Positions 51,616 through 60,060 of a stretch of 64,000 bases of DNA are shown here, piece after piece. Origin of the DNA: Caloranaerobacter sp050286925 (lineage in GTDB: Bacteria > Bacillota > Clostridia > Tissierellales > Thermohalobacteraceae). Location of the stretch: NCBI RefSeq assembly GCF_050286925.1, contig NZ_JBFWFX010000012.1, positions 1 through 64,000 on the forward strand, in the 5' to 3' direction. Within the stretch, counting starts at the first letter, position 1, and each line of letters starts with the position of its first letter. The position numbers were made by a program, and so were the translations under genes. Under the pieces are notes generated by a model. That model saw nothing but the letters and a program-made list of their open reading frames with translations. It made no database searches and was not told where the DNA came from.

Positions 51616-53346
51616 ATGAAAAAATATATATATAAACATAAAGGGCTACTGATTATTAATATAATATTAATGTTTATGCTGACATTAACTGATATTTTAT
51701 TAGCATTAGGATTAAAGGAAATTGTAGACAGTGGGGTTAATAAAAATATAGATAGATTTAAAGAAATCTTATTTTATGCAATCATATTTGTTATCTTAAG
51801 TTTTCTGTTAGATTATATAGTAGATGTCATGAAGGCTAAATATATAAATAAAACTTTTTTAGATTTGAAAGAGGTTTTGTTTAGCAAACTCATACAGAAA
51901 GATATAATGTCTTTTAGGAAACAGAATATTTCACATTATATATCGATGTTTACAAACGATATAACAATGTTAGAACAAGATTACTTTAATACTATTTTAG
52001 ATTTTATATATCAGAGCTTTAGACTTATTACAGCAACCGTAACTATAGTAGTCATAAATCCTTATTTGTTAGTAACTGTAATAATTGTAGGTGGGTTACC
52101 TATTCTAATACCTAATCTATTTGGTAAAAAAGTTTCACAGTATAAAAAAGAATTTTCTGATTCTTTAAGTAATTTTACTACATCAATGAAGGAGTTTTTA
52201 AGTGGTTACGAAGTTATAAAGAGTTTTAATATAGAGAATAAAATAAAAGAAGAATATGCTAATTTCAATAGTGAAGTTGAAAAAACTAAATATAGATTTA
52301 AAGTTATTAGTTCGTTTGTAACAGCTTTATCATCAGTATCGGGCTTTTTAATGTTTTTAGCGGTAATTGTAGTTGGAACATATATGGTTATAAAAGGGCT
52401 TATGACGGTGGGCTATTTGATAGCTTCTGTTCAATTGATGAACTATATAGTTAGTCCATTAGGAAATCTAGCCGGAGATATTAATAAAATAAAATCAGTA
52501 AAGAAAATAAATGAAAAGTTCATGGAATTGTTATTTTCTACTGTTAGTAATAAAGAAGGAATTGAAAAGGCTACATTTAATGATAAAATCGAATTTAAAA
52601 ATGTTAGTTTTTCTTACAAAGAAGGTAGGGACGTTTTAAAAGATGTTAATTTTTCCATAAATAAAGGCGAAAAATGTGCTATTGTAGGCTCTAGTGGAAG
52701 TGGTAAAACTACTATATTGAAATTATTGTTAGGATATTTTGACGACTTTGATGGCGAGATTACAATAGATGGGATAGATATAAGGAAAATAAAAGCAGAT
52801 TCTTTATATCAGTTAATTTCAGTAATACAGCAAGAAGTATTTATGTTTGATTCTAGCATAAAAGAGAATATAGTTTTATTTAATGATTACTCTGATAATT
52901 ATTTAAATGAAATTATTGAAAAGTCAGGATTAAAACCATTAATTAATTCATTGGATAATGGATTGAATACATATGTAGGAGAAAGTGGTTGCAATTTATC
53001 TGGTGGAGAAAGACAGAGAATAGCAATAGCTAGAGCTTTAGTTAAAAACACACCTATTTTAATATTAGATGAAGCTACTTCATCATTAGATAATGAAACT
53101 GCATTTAAAATAGAAAATTCATTAATAGATATTAAAGAATTAACTATTCTAGTAGTAACTCACAAACTTATAGGAAATATACTTGAAAAATATGATAAAA
53201 TAATCGTAATAAAAGAGGGAAGAATTAAGGAAATAGGAACATTCCAAGAGTTAATAGATAAAAAAGGATATTTTTATAGTTTATATACTATTGAAGGCGG
53301 TTTGATAGATAGCGATGAATCAAAATATTTATCAGTTGCAGAATGA
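51616..53346 (+). CDS. ABC exporter, fused permease-ATPase
   Basis: 576 aa. Transmembrane domain with six helices (about 1-290), then ATPase with Walker A GSSGSGKTT, Q-loop VIQQEVFMFD, signature LSGGERQRIAIARAL, Walker B PILILDEATSSLD and H-loop VVTHKL. Half-transporter of the lipid, peptide or drug exporter class, functioning as a homodimer unless a partner lies elsewhere. Monocistronic; own promoter shared in form with the small membrane protein gene at 6755. Substrate unknown. Confidence 0.93.
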   Translation: MKKYIYKHKGLLIINIILMFMLTLTDILLALGLKEIVDSGVNKNIDRFKEILFYAIIFVILSFLLDYIVDVMKAKYINKTFLDLKEVLFSKLIQKDIMSFRKQNISHYISMFTNDITMLEQDYFNTILDFIYQSFRLITATVTIVVINPYLLVTVIIVGGLPILIPNLFGKKVSQYKKEFSDSLSNFTTSMKEFLSGYEVIKSFNIENKIKEEYANFNSEVEKTKYRFKVISSFVTALSSVSGFLMFLAVIVVGTYMVIKGLMTVGYLIASVQLMNYIVSPLGNLAGDINKIKSVKKINEKFMELLFSTVSNKEGIEKATFNDKIEFKNVSFSYKEGRDVLKDVNFSINKGEKCAIVGSSGSGKTTILKLLLGYFDDFDGEITIDGIDIRKIKADSLYQLISVIQQEVFMFDSSIKENIVLFNDYSDNYLNEIIEKSGLKPLINSLDNGLNTYVGESGCNLSGGERQRIAIARALVKNTPILILDEATSSLDNETAFKIENSLIDIKELTILVVTHKLIGNILEKYDKIIVIKEGRIKEIGTFQELIDKKGYFYSLYTIEGGLIDSDESKYLSVAE

Positions 53347-53376
53347 TTACACATCTAAATCGTGCAAATAGATTTC

Positions 53377-53402
53377 AACCCCTGCTTATAATAGCAGGGG
53401 TT
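53377..53402 (+). terminator. hairpin, first of two 26-bp copies
   Basis: AACCCCTGCT-TATAAT-AGCAGGGGTT. No T-tract immediately follows; the sequence continues into repeat family 2 copy 2. One mismatch from the 26-bp copy at 53535-53560. Confidence 0.65.
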
Positions 53403-53534
53403 CAGACTGCTTATAAACTTATATTTTTAAATATTTATGAAAATGAAAGCGAATGCTTGAAAGAATTTAGTTTTTTCTAAATTCGTCCGCATGAGCGTTA
53501 TTTTCATAAAATATTTTTCTTTGTCAACAAGCTT
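53403..53534 (+). repeat. palindromic dispersed repeat family 2, copy 2
   Basis: Same order as copy 1: CAGACTG, AAACTTATATTTTT, TATGAAAATGAAAGCGAATG, CTTGAAAG, TTTTTTCTAAATTCGTC, GCATGAGCG, TTTTCATAAAATATTTT and TTTGTCAACAAGC. It is flanked by the two 26-bp hairpins. Confidence 0.82.
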
Positions 53535-53562
53535 AACCCCTGTTTATAATAGCAGGGGTTAA
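53533..53562 (+). terminator. hairpin, second of two 26-bp copies
   Basis: TTAACCCCTG-TTTATAATA-GCAGGGGTTAA, then AACATATTTTT. Likely the original exporter terminator displaced by the repeat insertion. Confidence 0.65.
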
Positions 53563-53606
53563 AACATATTTTTAGAACGAAATATTCGATTTAAGTAAAT
53601 ATTGTA

Positions 53607-53745
53607 AGGAAGATTTTATTGAAATCCATAAACGGAAATTATATTATTAAATTACCTAATTGAATTGTGTATAATTTTAAATATAATTTCTGTAATGGAT
53701 ATGTGGACAAAATCTTCCTTAATTTCTTTAATTGAAGATTTTGTT
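53607..53745 (+). repeat. palindromic dispersed repeat family 1, copy C (longest)
   Basis: AAGGAAGATTTTATTGAAAT at the left pairs with AAAATCTTCCTT at the right; inside, CCATAAACGGAAATTATATT with ATATAATTTCTGTAATGG. A second stem ACAAAATCTTC/GAAGATTTTGT closes the 3' end. Ends 38 bp upstream of the pcrA start. Confidence 0.8.
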
Positions 53746-53782
53746 CTATAGAGAAAGAATGAAAGTGAGAGGAGAAAAATAT

Positions 53783-55972
53783 ATGGTTTCTTTAGATACT
53801 TTAAATGATAGACAGAAAGAAGCGGTGTTAACAACAGAGGGTCCATTATTGGTACTAGCTGGTGCAGGTTCGGGGAAAACGAGAGTTTTAACTCATAGAA
53901 TAGCATATCTAATAGAAGAAAAAGGGATAAAACCAGAGAATATTTTAGCAATAACTTTTACTAACAAGGCTGCTAATGAGATGAAGGAAAGAATAGAAAA
54001 ACTTATTCGTGGCAAAGCTCAAAATATGTGGATTGGAACATTTCATTCGATATGTGTAAGAATTTTAAGAAGAAATATCGATAGGATAGGATATAGTAGA
54101 AATTTTGTAATATTCGATACAGCCGATCAAAAGACACTTATAAAAGATTGTATAAAAGAATTAAATCTAAATGAAGAGTTTTATGAGCCAAAAGCTATTT
54201 TAAACTTTATAAGCTCTCAAAAAGATAAGCTTATAGATGCTGATACATATATGAGGGATAATTATGAGGACTTTAGAGAAAAAAATAAGGCTTTAATTTA
54301 CAGCTTGTATCAAAAGAAATTGAAAGAGAATAATGCATTAGATTTTGATGACTTAATATTTAAGACCATAGATTTGTTTATAAAAAATCCAGATGTTTTA
54401 AATGATTATCAGGAAAGATTTAAATATATTTTAGTGGACGAGTATCAAGATACAAATAGAGCACAGTATGAATTAATTAGATTATTGTCCAGAAAATATA
54501 TGAATATTTGTGTAGTGGGCGATGATGACCAGTCGATTTATGGATGGAGAGGGGCAGATATTAGGAACATACTCGAATTTGAAAAGGATTTTCCAGATAC
54601 AAAAGTTATAAAACTTGAGCAGAATTATCGTTCTACTAAAACTATACTAGAAGCAGCTAATCATGTAATAAAGAACAATTATGGGAGAAAATCAAAAAAA
54701 TTATGGACTGAAAATGATGGAGGGACTTTAATAAAACTTTATAGTGGTTACAATGAGCATGATGAAGCTAATTTTATAGCAAATAAAATAAATGAAAATA
54801 TGAAGAATGAAGGTTTAAGATTTTCGGATTTTGCTGTTCTTTATAGAACAAATGCCCAATCACGTGTTATAGAAGAAGCATTAATAAAATCGAATATCCC
54901 TTATAAAATAGTTGGGGGGCTTAAATTCTATGATAGAAAAGAAATAAAAGATATTATAGCATATTTAAGACTTATACAAAATCCGGTTGACAATGTCAGT
55001 TTAAAGAGGATAATCAATGTACCTAAAAGGGGAATTGGCAGTAAGACTATTGAAAAGATAGAAGCATATTGTCAAAAGACGGGAGAAAGTTTATATAGTG
55101 CTATATTAGATGCAGAGGATATTCCAGGGTTATCGCAGAGGGCTATTGCTAATATAAATAAGTTTACTACTCTAATAAATAAATTTATAGCTATGAAGGA
55201 AATTTTAGGAGTAAGAGAGCTTATAGAAAATGTTATAGATTCAATAGGGTATATAGAGGAACTGAAAAAGGAAAGTACGATTGAAGCTGAAAGCAGGATA
55301 GAGAACATAAAAGAATTTATTTCTGTAGCAATAGATTTTGAACAAAAAAGTGAAGAAAATACTTTAGAGGAATTTTTAGCAAATATTTCTCTGCTTTCAG
55401 ATATTGACAATGTAGAAGATGAGGGAAATGCTGTTTTACTTATGACACTACATAGTGCTAAAGGTTTGGAGTTTCCAGTAGTATTTTTAGCTGGAATGGA
55501 GGAAGGAATTTTTCCACTTTCAAGAGCACTTGAAAGCGATGAAGAATTAGAAGAAGAAAGAAGATTATGCTACGTTGGTATTACCAGGGCAATGAAAACT
55601 TTATATATAACTTATGCTGATGTAAGGACTTTATATGGACATACTATGTATAATACTGCATCAAGATTTATAAAAGAAATACCAGAATATCTAGTGGAGA
55701 ATTTAAATGAAAAGACAGTAAAAGTATCAGATAAGATAAAAAAAGATACTAATAGATTCTTTACAGGGGTAGTAGAAAAAAATATTAGCAAATCAAGCGT
55801 TTCTTCAAATGATATAAAACCTGGGAAGAAAGTTAAGCATAAAATATGGGGCATAGGAACAGTTGTACAAGTTAAAGATAAGGACGGGGATAAAGAGATA
55901 TCGGTTGCATTTGCAAGTAAAGGTGTTAAGAAACTTATGCTTAGCTTTGCACCGATAGAAGTGGTAGAGTAG
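53783..55972 (+). CDS. pcrA: ATP-dependent DNA helicase PcrA/UvrD
   Basis: 729 aa. Walker A LAGAGSGKTRVLTHR, motif II VDEYQDTN, motif III VGDDDQSIYGWRGAD, motif IV LEQNYRST and motif V/VI TLHSAKGLEFPVVFLAG, RRLCYVGITRAMKTLY. 3'-5' helicase of repair and plasmid replication. ATG 53783 after AGAGGAGAAAA; an upstream in-frame extension would be translated repeat sequence. ligA follows after about 45 bp. Confidence 0.97.
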   Translation: MVSLDTLNDRQKEAVLTTEGPLLVLAGAGSGKTRVLTHRIAYLIEEKGIKPENILAITFTNKAANEMKERIEKLIRGKAQNMWIGTFHSICVRILRRNIDRIGYSRNFVIFDTADQKTLIKDCIKELNLNEEFYEPKAILNFISSQKDKLIDADTYMRDNYEDFREKNKALIYSLYQKKLKENNALDFDDLIFKTIDLFIKNPDVLNDYQERFKYILVDEYQDTNRAQYELIRLLSRKYMNICVVGDDDQSIYGWRGADIRNILEFEKDFPDTKVIKLEQNYRSTKTILEAANHVIKNNYGRKSKKLWTENDGGTLIKLYSGYNEHDEANFIANKINENMKNEGLRFSDFAVLYRTNAQSRVIEEALIKSNIPYKIVGGLKFYDRKEIKDIIAYLRLIQNPVDNVSLKRIINVPKRGIGSKTIEKIEAYCQKTGESLYSAILDAEDIPGLSQRAIANINKFTTLINKFIAMKEILGVRELIENVIDSIGYIEELKKESTIEAESRIENIKEFISVAIDFEQKSEENTLEEFLANISLLSDIDNVEDEGNAVLLMTLHSAKGLEFPVVFLAGMEEGIFPLSRALESDEELEEERRLCYVGITRAMKTLYITYADVRTLYGHTMYNTASRFIKEIPEYLVENLNEKTVKVSDKIKKDTNRFFTGVVEKNISKSSVSSNDIKPGKKVKHKIWGIGTVVQVKDKDGDKEISVAFASKGVKKLMLSFAPIEVVE

Positions 55973-56017
55973 TCTTCTGTTTTCTGACAACTGTAAAAAC
56001 TGAAAGAAGGTGAGATG

Positions 56018-58009
56018 ATGGATAAAAAAGAGCGTATTAGAGAACTTGTAGATATAATAAATGATTTAAATTATCATTACTATGTTTTAGACAATCCTAA
56101 GGTTAGTGATAAGGAATATGATAAACTCTATGATGAATTAGTAAAATTGGAAGAGGAAACAGGAATAATTTTAAGTGATTCTCCAACACAGAGAGTTGGA
56201 GCAAAGCCGCTTGAAAAATTCGAGAAGCATAAACATTTAGGTAAATTATGGAGTTTAGATAAATGTAAAACCATTGAAGAATTAAGAAATTGGGATGCAA
56301 GAGTAAGAAAATTAATAGGAGAGTACAATAGAGAAAATGAAGAAAGATTACCTCTCCCTACCTATGTAGTCGAGTATAAATTTGATGGACTTACAATTAA
56401 TCTTACTTATAAAGATGGGAAATTAGTTCAAGGTGCAACTAGAGGTAATGGAGAAATAGGGGAGGCAATACTGCCGCAGATAAAAACTATAAAATCGGTA
56501 CCTCTAAGTATAAAGTTTAAAGGTACTGTTGAAATACAAGGTGAGGGATTAATGCCTTTATCAGTTTTAGAAGAGTATAATAAGACAGCAGATGAACCGC
56601 TTAAAAATGCAAGGAATGCGGCTGCTGGGGCTTTGAGAAATTTAGACCCTAAAGTTACTGCAAAAAGAAAATTAATAGCCTACTTTTATAATGTAGGTTA
56701 TATAGAGGGTAAAAGTTTTAATACACATCTTGAAATGATAGATTTCTTAAAAGAAAACAGGCTGCCAGTTAGTGAATATATAAAAACTTTTAATAGTATT
56801 GAAGAGGTAGTAGAAGAAATAGAAAGAATAAAGGAAACTAGAAATTCTCTTGATGTTTTAACAGACGGGCTTGTGATAAAAATAAATGATATGAGAACAA
56901 GAGAGGTTTTAGGTTATACACAGAAATTTCCACGTTGGGCCATAGCATATAAATTTGAAGCAGAAGAAATGACGACGAAACTGATAGGTGTAGAATGGAA
57001 TGTAGGAAGGACAGGAAAAGTTACTCCTACAGCGATACTTGAGCCTGTTGAAATAGGTGGAGTAACAGTTAAAAGAGCTACATTAAATAATTGGGACGAT
57101 ATTCAGAGAAAGAAAGTTAAAATTGGCTGTAGAGTATGGATAAGAAGGTCTAATGACGTAATACCAGAAATAATGGGAACAGTTGAAGATAGTTGTGAAA
57201 ATCCTAAAGAAATAGAAAAGCCAAAAGAATGTCCTGCTTGTGGTAGTGAGCTTATTCAAGAAGGAGTGCATATTTTCTGCCCGAATTCTCTATCATGTAA
57301 ACCGCAGTTAGTTTCCAGATTAGTTCATTATGCGAGTAGAGATGCAATGAACATAGAAGGGTTCAGTGAAAAGACAGCAGAACAGTTATATGAAGAATTA
57401 GGGCTTGAAGATATACCTAAACTTTATGAGTTAAAATTTGAAGAGCTAATCAAATTAAAGAGATTTGGAAAGAAAAAAGCAGAAAATCTGTTAAAGGCTA
57501 TCGAAAGAAGTAAAGATTGCAGATTAGACTCATTTATCTTTGCATTAGGTATACCTAATGTAGGAAAGAAAACTTCAACTGATTTGGCTAATACATTTAA
57601 ATCCCTTGAAAGATTGATGAGTGCAACCTATGAAGAGCTTATAGCAATACCTGATATTGGAGATAAAGTGGCAAATAGCATAATAGAGTTTTTTACAGAT
57701 GAAAAAATAATTTCTAATATAAACAAGCTTTTAGAAAAAGGTGTAAATCCAGTTTATGAAGAAGAGGAAATAGAAAATGATACTATATTTTCAGGTAAAA
57801 CAGTTGTTGTAACTGGGGCTATTGAAGGAATTAGTAGAAAAGAAGCAAAAGAAATAATAACTAAAATGGGTGGGAAAGTAGCTAGTAGTGTTAGTAAAAA
57901 GACTGACTATGTAATTGTAGGAGAAGATCCAGGTTCTAAATATGATAAAGCGAAGGAATTAGGTATAAAAATAATTACTGCGAGAGAGTTTTTAGATATT
58001 ATCGGCTAA
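56018..58009 (+). CDS. ligA: NAD-dependent DNA ligase
   Basis: 663 aa, a typical length. Ia domain (LNYHYYVLDNPKVSDKEYD), adenylation lysine in VEYKFDGLTINL, OB domain, four-cysteine zinc region CPACGSELIQ / FCPNSLSC, helix-hairpin-helix repeats and C-terminal BRCT (FSGKTVVVTGAIEGISRKEA). AGAAGGTG site; ATG 56015 also possible. Operon with pcrA as in many Firmicutes. Confidence 0.98.
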   Translation: MDKKERIRELVDIINDLNYHYYVLDNPKVSDKEYDKLYDELVKLEEETGIILSDSPTQRVGAKPLEKFEKHKHLGKLWSLDKCKTIEELRNWDARVRKLIGEYNRENEERLPLPTYVVEYKFDGLTINLTYKDGKLVQGATRGNGEIGEAILPQIKTIKSVPLSIKFKGTVEIQGEGLMPLSVLEEYNKTADEPLKNARNAAAGALRNLDPKVTAKRKLIAYFYNVGYIEGKSFNTHLEMIDFLKENRLPVSEYIKTFNSIEEVVEEIERIKETRNSLDVLTDGLVIKINDMRTREVLGYTQKFPRWAIAYKFEAEEMTTKLIGVEWNVGRTGKVTPTAILEPVEIGGVTVKRATLNNWDDIQRKKVKIGCRVWIRRSNDVIPEIMGTVEDSCENPKEIEKPKECPACGSELIQEGVHIFCPNSLSCKPQLVSRLVHYASRDAMNIEGFSEKTAEQLYEELGLEDIPKLYELKFEELIKLKRFGKKKAENLLKAIERSKDCRLDSFIFALGIPNVGKKTSTDLANTFKSLERLMSATYEELIAIPDIGDKVANSIIEFFTDEKIISNINKLLEKGVNPVYEEEEIENDTIFSGKTVVVTGAIEGISRKEAKEIITKMGGKVASSVSKKTDYVIVGEDPGSKYDKAKELGIKIITAREFLDIIG

Positions 58010-58065
58010 CAGCTATTAGATAGGCAGTAAGTTGAACAATAAAATTTATACTGTAGATTAAATAT

Positions 58066-58262
58066 CTATGAAAATAACACTCATGCGGACGAATTTAGAA
58101 AAAACTAAAGGCTCAAATTTTTAGAAAATCCTAACGCGTTGGGGGGGTCGTCCTGACTCTGGAAGCTGGCTTAGCGTCCATGCTAAGCCTACGGATTTTC
58201 TTCAAAATTTTCACCTAGTTTTTTAACTAAATTCTTTCAAGCATCCGCTTATATTTTCATAG
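58066..58262 (-). repeat. dispersed repeat family 2, copy 3, with inserted structured module
   Basis: Outer arms CTATGAAAATAACACTCATG and CCGCTTATATTTTCATAG, with CGGACGAATTTAGAAAAAAC and AAATTCTTTCAAGCATC as in the other copies, in the opposite orientation. Between them about 110 bp extra (58110-58220). Confidence 0.8.
58110..58220. other. structured module inside repeat copy 3
   Basis: AGAAAATCC (58123-58131) pairs with GGATTTTCT (58193-58201). Inside is the perfect hairpin GGCTTAGC-GTCCAT-GCTAAGCC (58168-58189) and a G-run TTGGGGGGGTCGTCC. GC-rich against an AT-rich genome. I know no RNA family that it fits. It could be an RNA element in front of gatC or a mobile element core. Confidence 0.55.
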
Positions 58263-58289
58263 GTAGTTTGTTTTTAAGGAGGATATTTT

Positions 58290-58574
58290 ATGAAAATCTC
58301 TCAAAAAGAAATTGAACGCATAGCAAAATTAGCTAAGCTAGAAATTTGCGGAAAAGATATAGAGAAATTTTCCAATCAATTGACAGCGATTTTAGAATTA
58401 GTTGAAAAATTAAAGGAAATAGATACAGAAGGCGTTGAGCCGACTTATAATATACATCATTCTAAAAACTTTTTTAGAGAAGATATTGTTAAGCCTTCTT
58501 TAGAAAGAAAGAAGGTTCTTTCTAATGCAGAAGAAGTGAGGGATGGATACTTTATTGTTAGAGGTGAGATATAA
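58290..58574 (+). CDS. gatC: Asp-tRNA(Asn)/Glu-tRNA(Gln) amidotransferase subunit C
   Basis: 94 aa. KISQKEIERIAKLAKLEICG start, VEPTYNIHHSKNFFREDIV; small stabiliser of GatA and GatB. AAGGAGG ribosome site. Separated from ligA by repeat copy 3, and followed by gatA after 1 bp. Confidence 0.95.
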   Translation: MKISQKEIERIAKLAKLEICGKDIEKFSNQLTAILELVEKLKEIDTEGVEPTYNIHHSKNFFREDIVKPSLERKKVLSNAEEVRDGYFIVRGEI

Positions 58575-58575
58575 A

Positions 58576-60060
58576 GTGGACTTAACAGAACTTACGATAC
58601 ATGAGTTGAGAGATTTAATACGAAACAGAGAAGTGTCATCGGAAGAAATAGTGAAAAGTTTTTTAAGTAGAATAGAAGAAGTAGAAGATAAAATTAACAG
58701 TTTTATAACTTTAACTAAAGAAAAAGCTCTTGAAGATGCTAGAAAAATAGATAAAAAAATAAAAGAAGGTATCACTAGTTTAAGTGATTTAGCAGGAATT
58801 CCTGTAGGAATTAAAGATAATATAATAACAGAAGGAATTAAGACGACTTGCGGGTCTAGAATTTTAGAAAATTTCATACCACCGTATGATGCAACTGTTG
58901 TAAAAAAACTTAAGTTAGATGGTGCAGTTATAATAGGTAAGACCAATATGGATGAATTTGCAATGGGCTCTAGCACAGAAAATTCTGCCTTCAAGGTTAC
59001 TAAAAATCCATGGGATTTAAGCAGAGTACCAGGAGGTTCAAGTGGTGGTTCAGTGGCGGCTGTTTCAGCATCTTTAGTTCCATATGCTCTAGGTTCGTCT
59101 ACAGGAGGTTCGATAAGGCAGCCAGCAGCTTTTTGTGGAGTAGTTGGATTAAAACCTACATATGGACTTGTGTCTAGATATGGTTTAGTAGCATTTGCAT
59201 CATCATTTGATCAAATAGGGCCTTTGACTAAGGATGTAGAAGATTGTGCGATTGTATTAAACAGTATAGCAGGAGTTGATAAAAAAGATTCTACATCTGT
59301 TGATAATGGCAATATTGATTATACAAAAGCATTAATGAAAGATATTAAAGGTGTAAAGATAGCTCTACCTAAAGAATATTTTGATGATAAAGTAGATAAT
59401 AGAATAAAAGAAAAAGTATTAGATGCAGTTAAAATTCTTGAAAAACTCGGTGCCAAAATAGATTATATTTCATTACCTTATACAGAATATGCTTTAGCTA
59501 CCTATTATACTTTAGCACCTTCTGAAGCTAGTTCAAACCTTGCTAGGTTTGATGGGGTTAGATATGGAAATAGAACTAAAAACTATAATTCAGTTGAAGA
59601 ATTGATTGTAAAGACAAGGACAGAAGGCTTTGGTGATGAAGTAAAGAGAAGGATAATGATTGGAACTTATTTCTTAAGTTCAAGTCATTACAATGAATAC
59701 TATAAAAAAGCTCAGAAAGTAAGAACATTAATTATAAGAGATTTTGAAAGAGTATTTAAAGAGTTTGATGTTATTATATCACCTACGACTCCTACATTAC
59801 CTTATAGAATTGGAGAAAAGAAAGAGAAATTCGTTTCTATGTATTTTTCAGATATATTAACAGTTTCAGCTAATATTGTAGGGATACCTGCTATTACATT
59901 GCCTTGTGGATATATTGATGACTTACCAGTAGGAATGCAAATATTAGGTAAAGCTTTTGGAGAAGTAGATATATTAAGCGTAGCATATACTTACGAAAAA
60001 AATAGCAACTTTCAAAGAAGAGCTCCTAAGATAAAGGAAGGGATAAAAAATGGCATATAA
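58576..60060 (+). CDS. gatA: Asp/Glu-tRNA amidotransferase subunit A
   Basis: 494 aa amidase-signature enzyme: catalytic lysine in GIPVGIKDNI, serines in PGGSSGGSVAAV and GSSTGGSIRQPAAFCG. GTG 58576 is used, right after the gatC stop with GAGGTGAG upstream. Longer start lies in gatC. It overlaps gatB by 11 bp. Liberates ammonia from glutamine for transamidation. Confidence 0.97.
   Translation: MDLTELTIHELRDLIRNREVSSEEIVKSFLSRIEEVEDKINSFITLTKEKALEDARKIDKKIKEGITSLSDLAGIPVGIKDNIITEGIKTTCGSRILENFIPPYDATVVKKLKLDGAVIIGKTNMDEFAMGSSTENSAFKVTKNPWDLSRVPGGSSGGSVAAVSASLVPYALGSSTGGSIRQPAAFCGVVGLKPTYGLVSRYGLVAFASSFDQIGPLTKDVEDCAIVLNSIAGVDKKDSTSVDNGNIDYTKALMKDIKGVKIALPKEYFDDKVDNRIKEKVLDAVKILEKLGAKIDYISLPYTEYALATYYTLAPSEASSNLARFDGVRYGNRTKNYNSVEELIVKTRTEGFGDEVKRRIMIGTYFLSSSHYNEYYKKAQKVRTLIIRDFERVFKEFDVIISPTTPTLPYRIGEKKEKFVSMYFSDILTVSANIVGIPAITLPCGYIDDLPVGMQILGKAFGEVDILSVAYTYEKNSNFQRRAPKIKEGIKNGI

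Noticed and set aside
53732..53782. N-terminal extension of the pcrA frame
   Set aside because: The codons derive from dispersed repeat copy C; a ribosome site is directly before ATG 53783.
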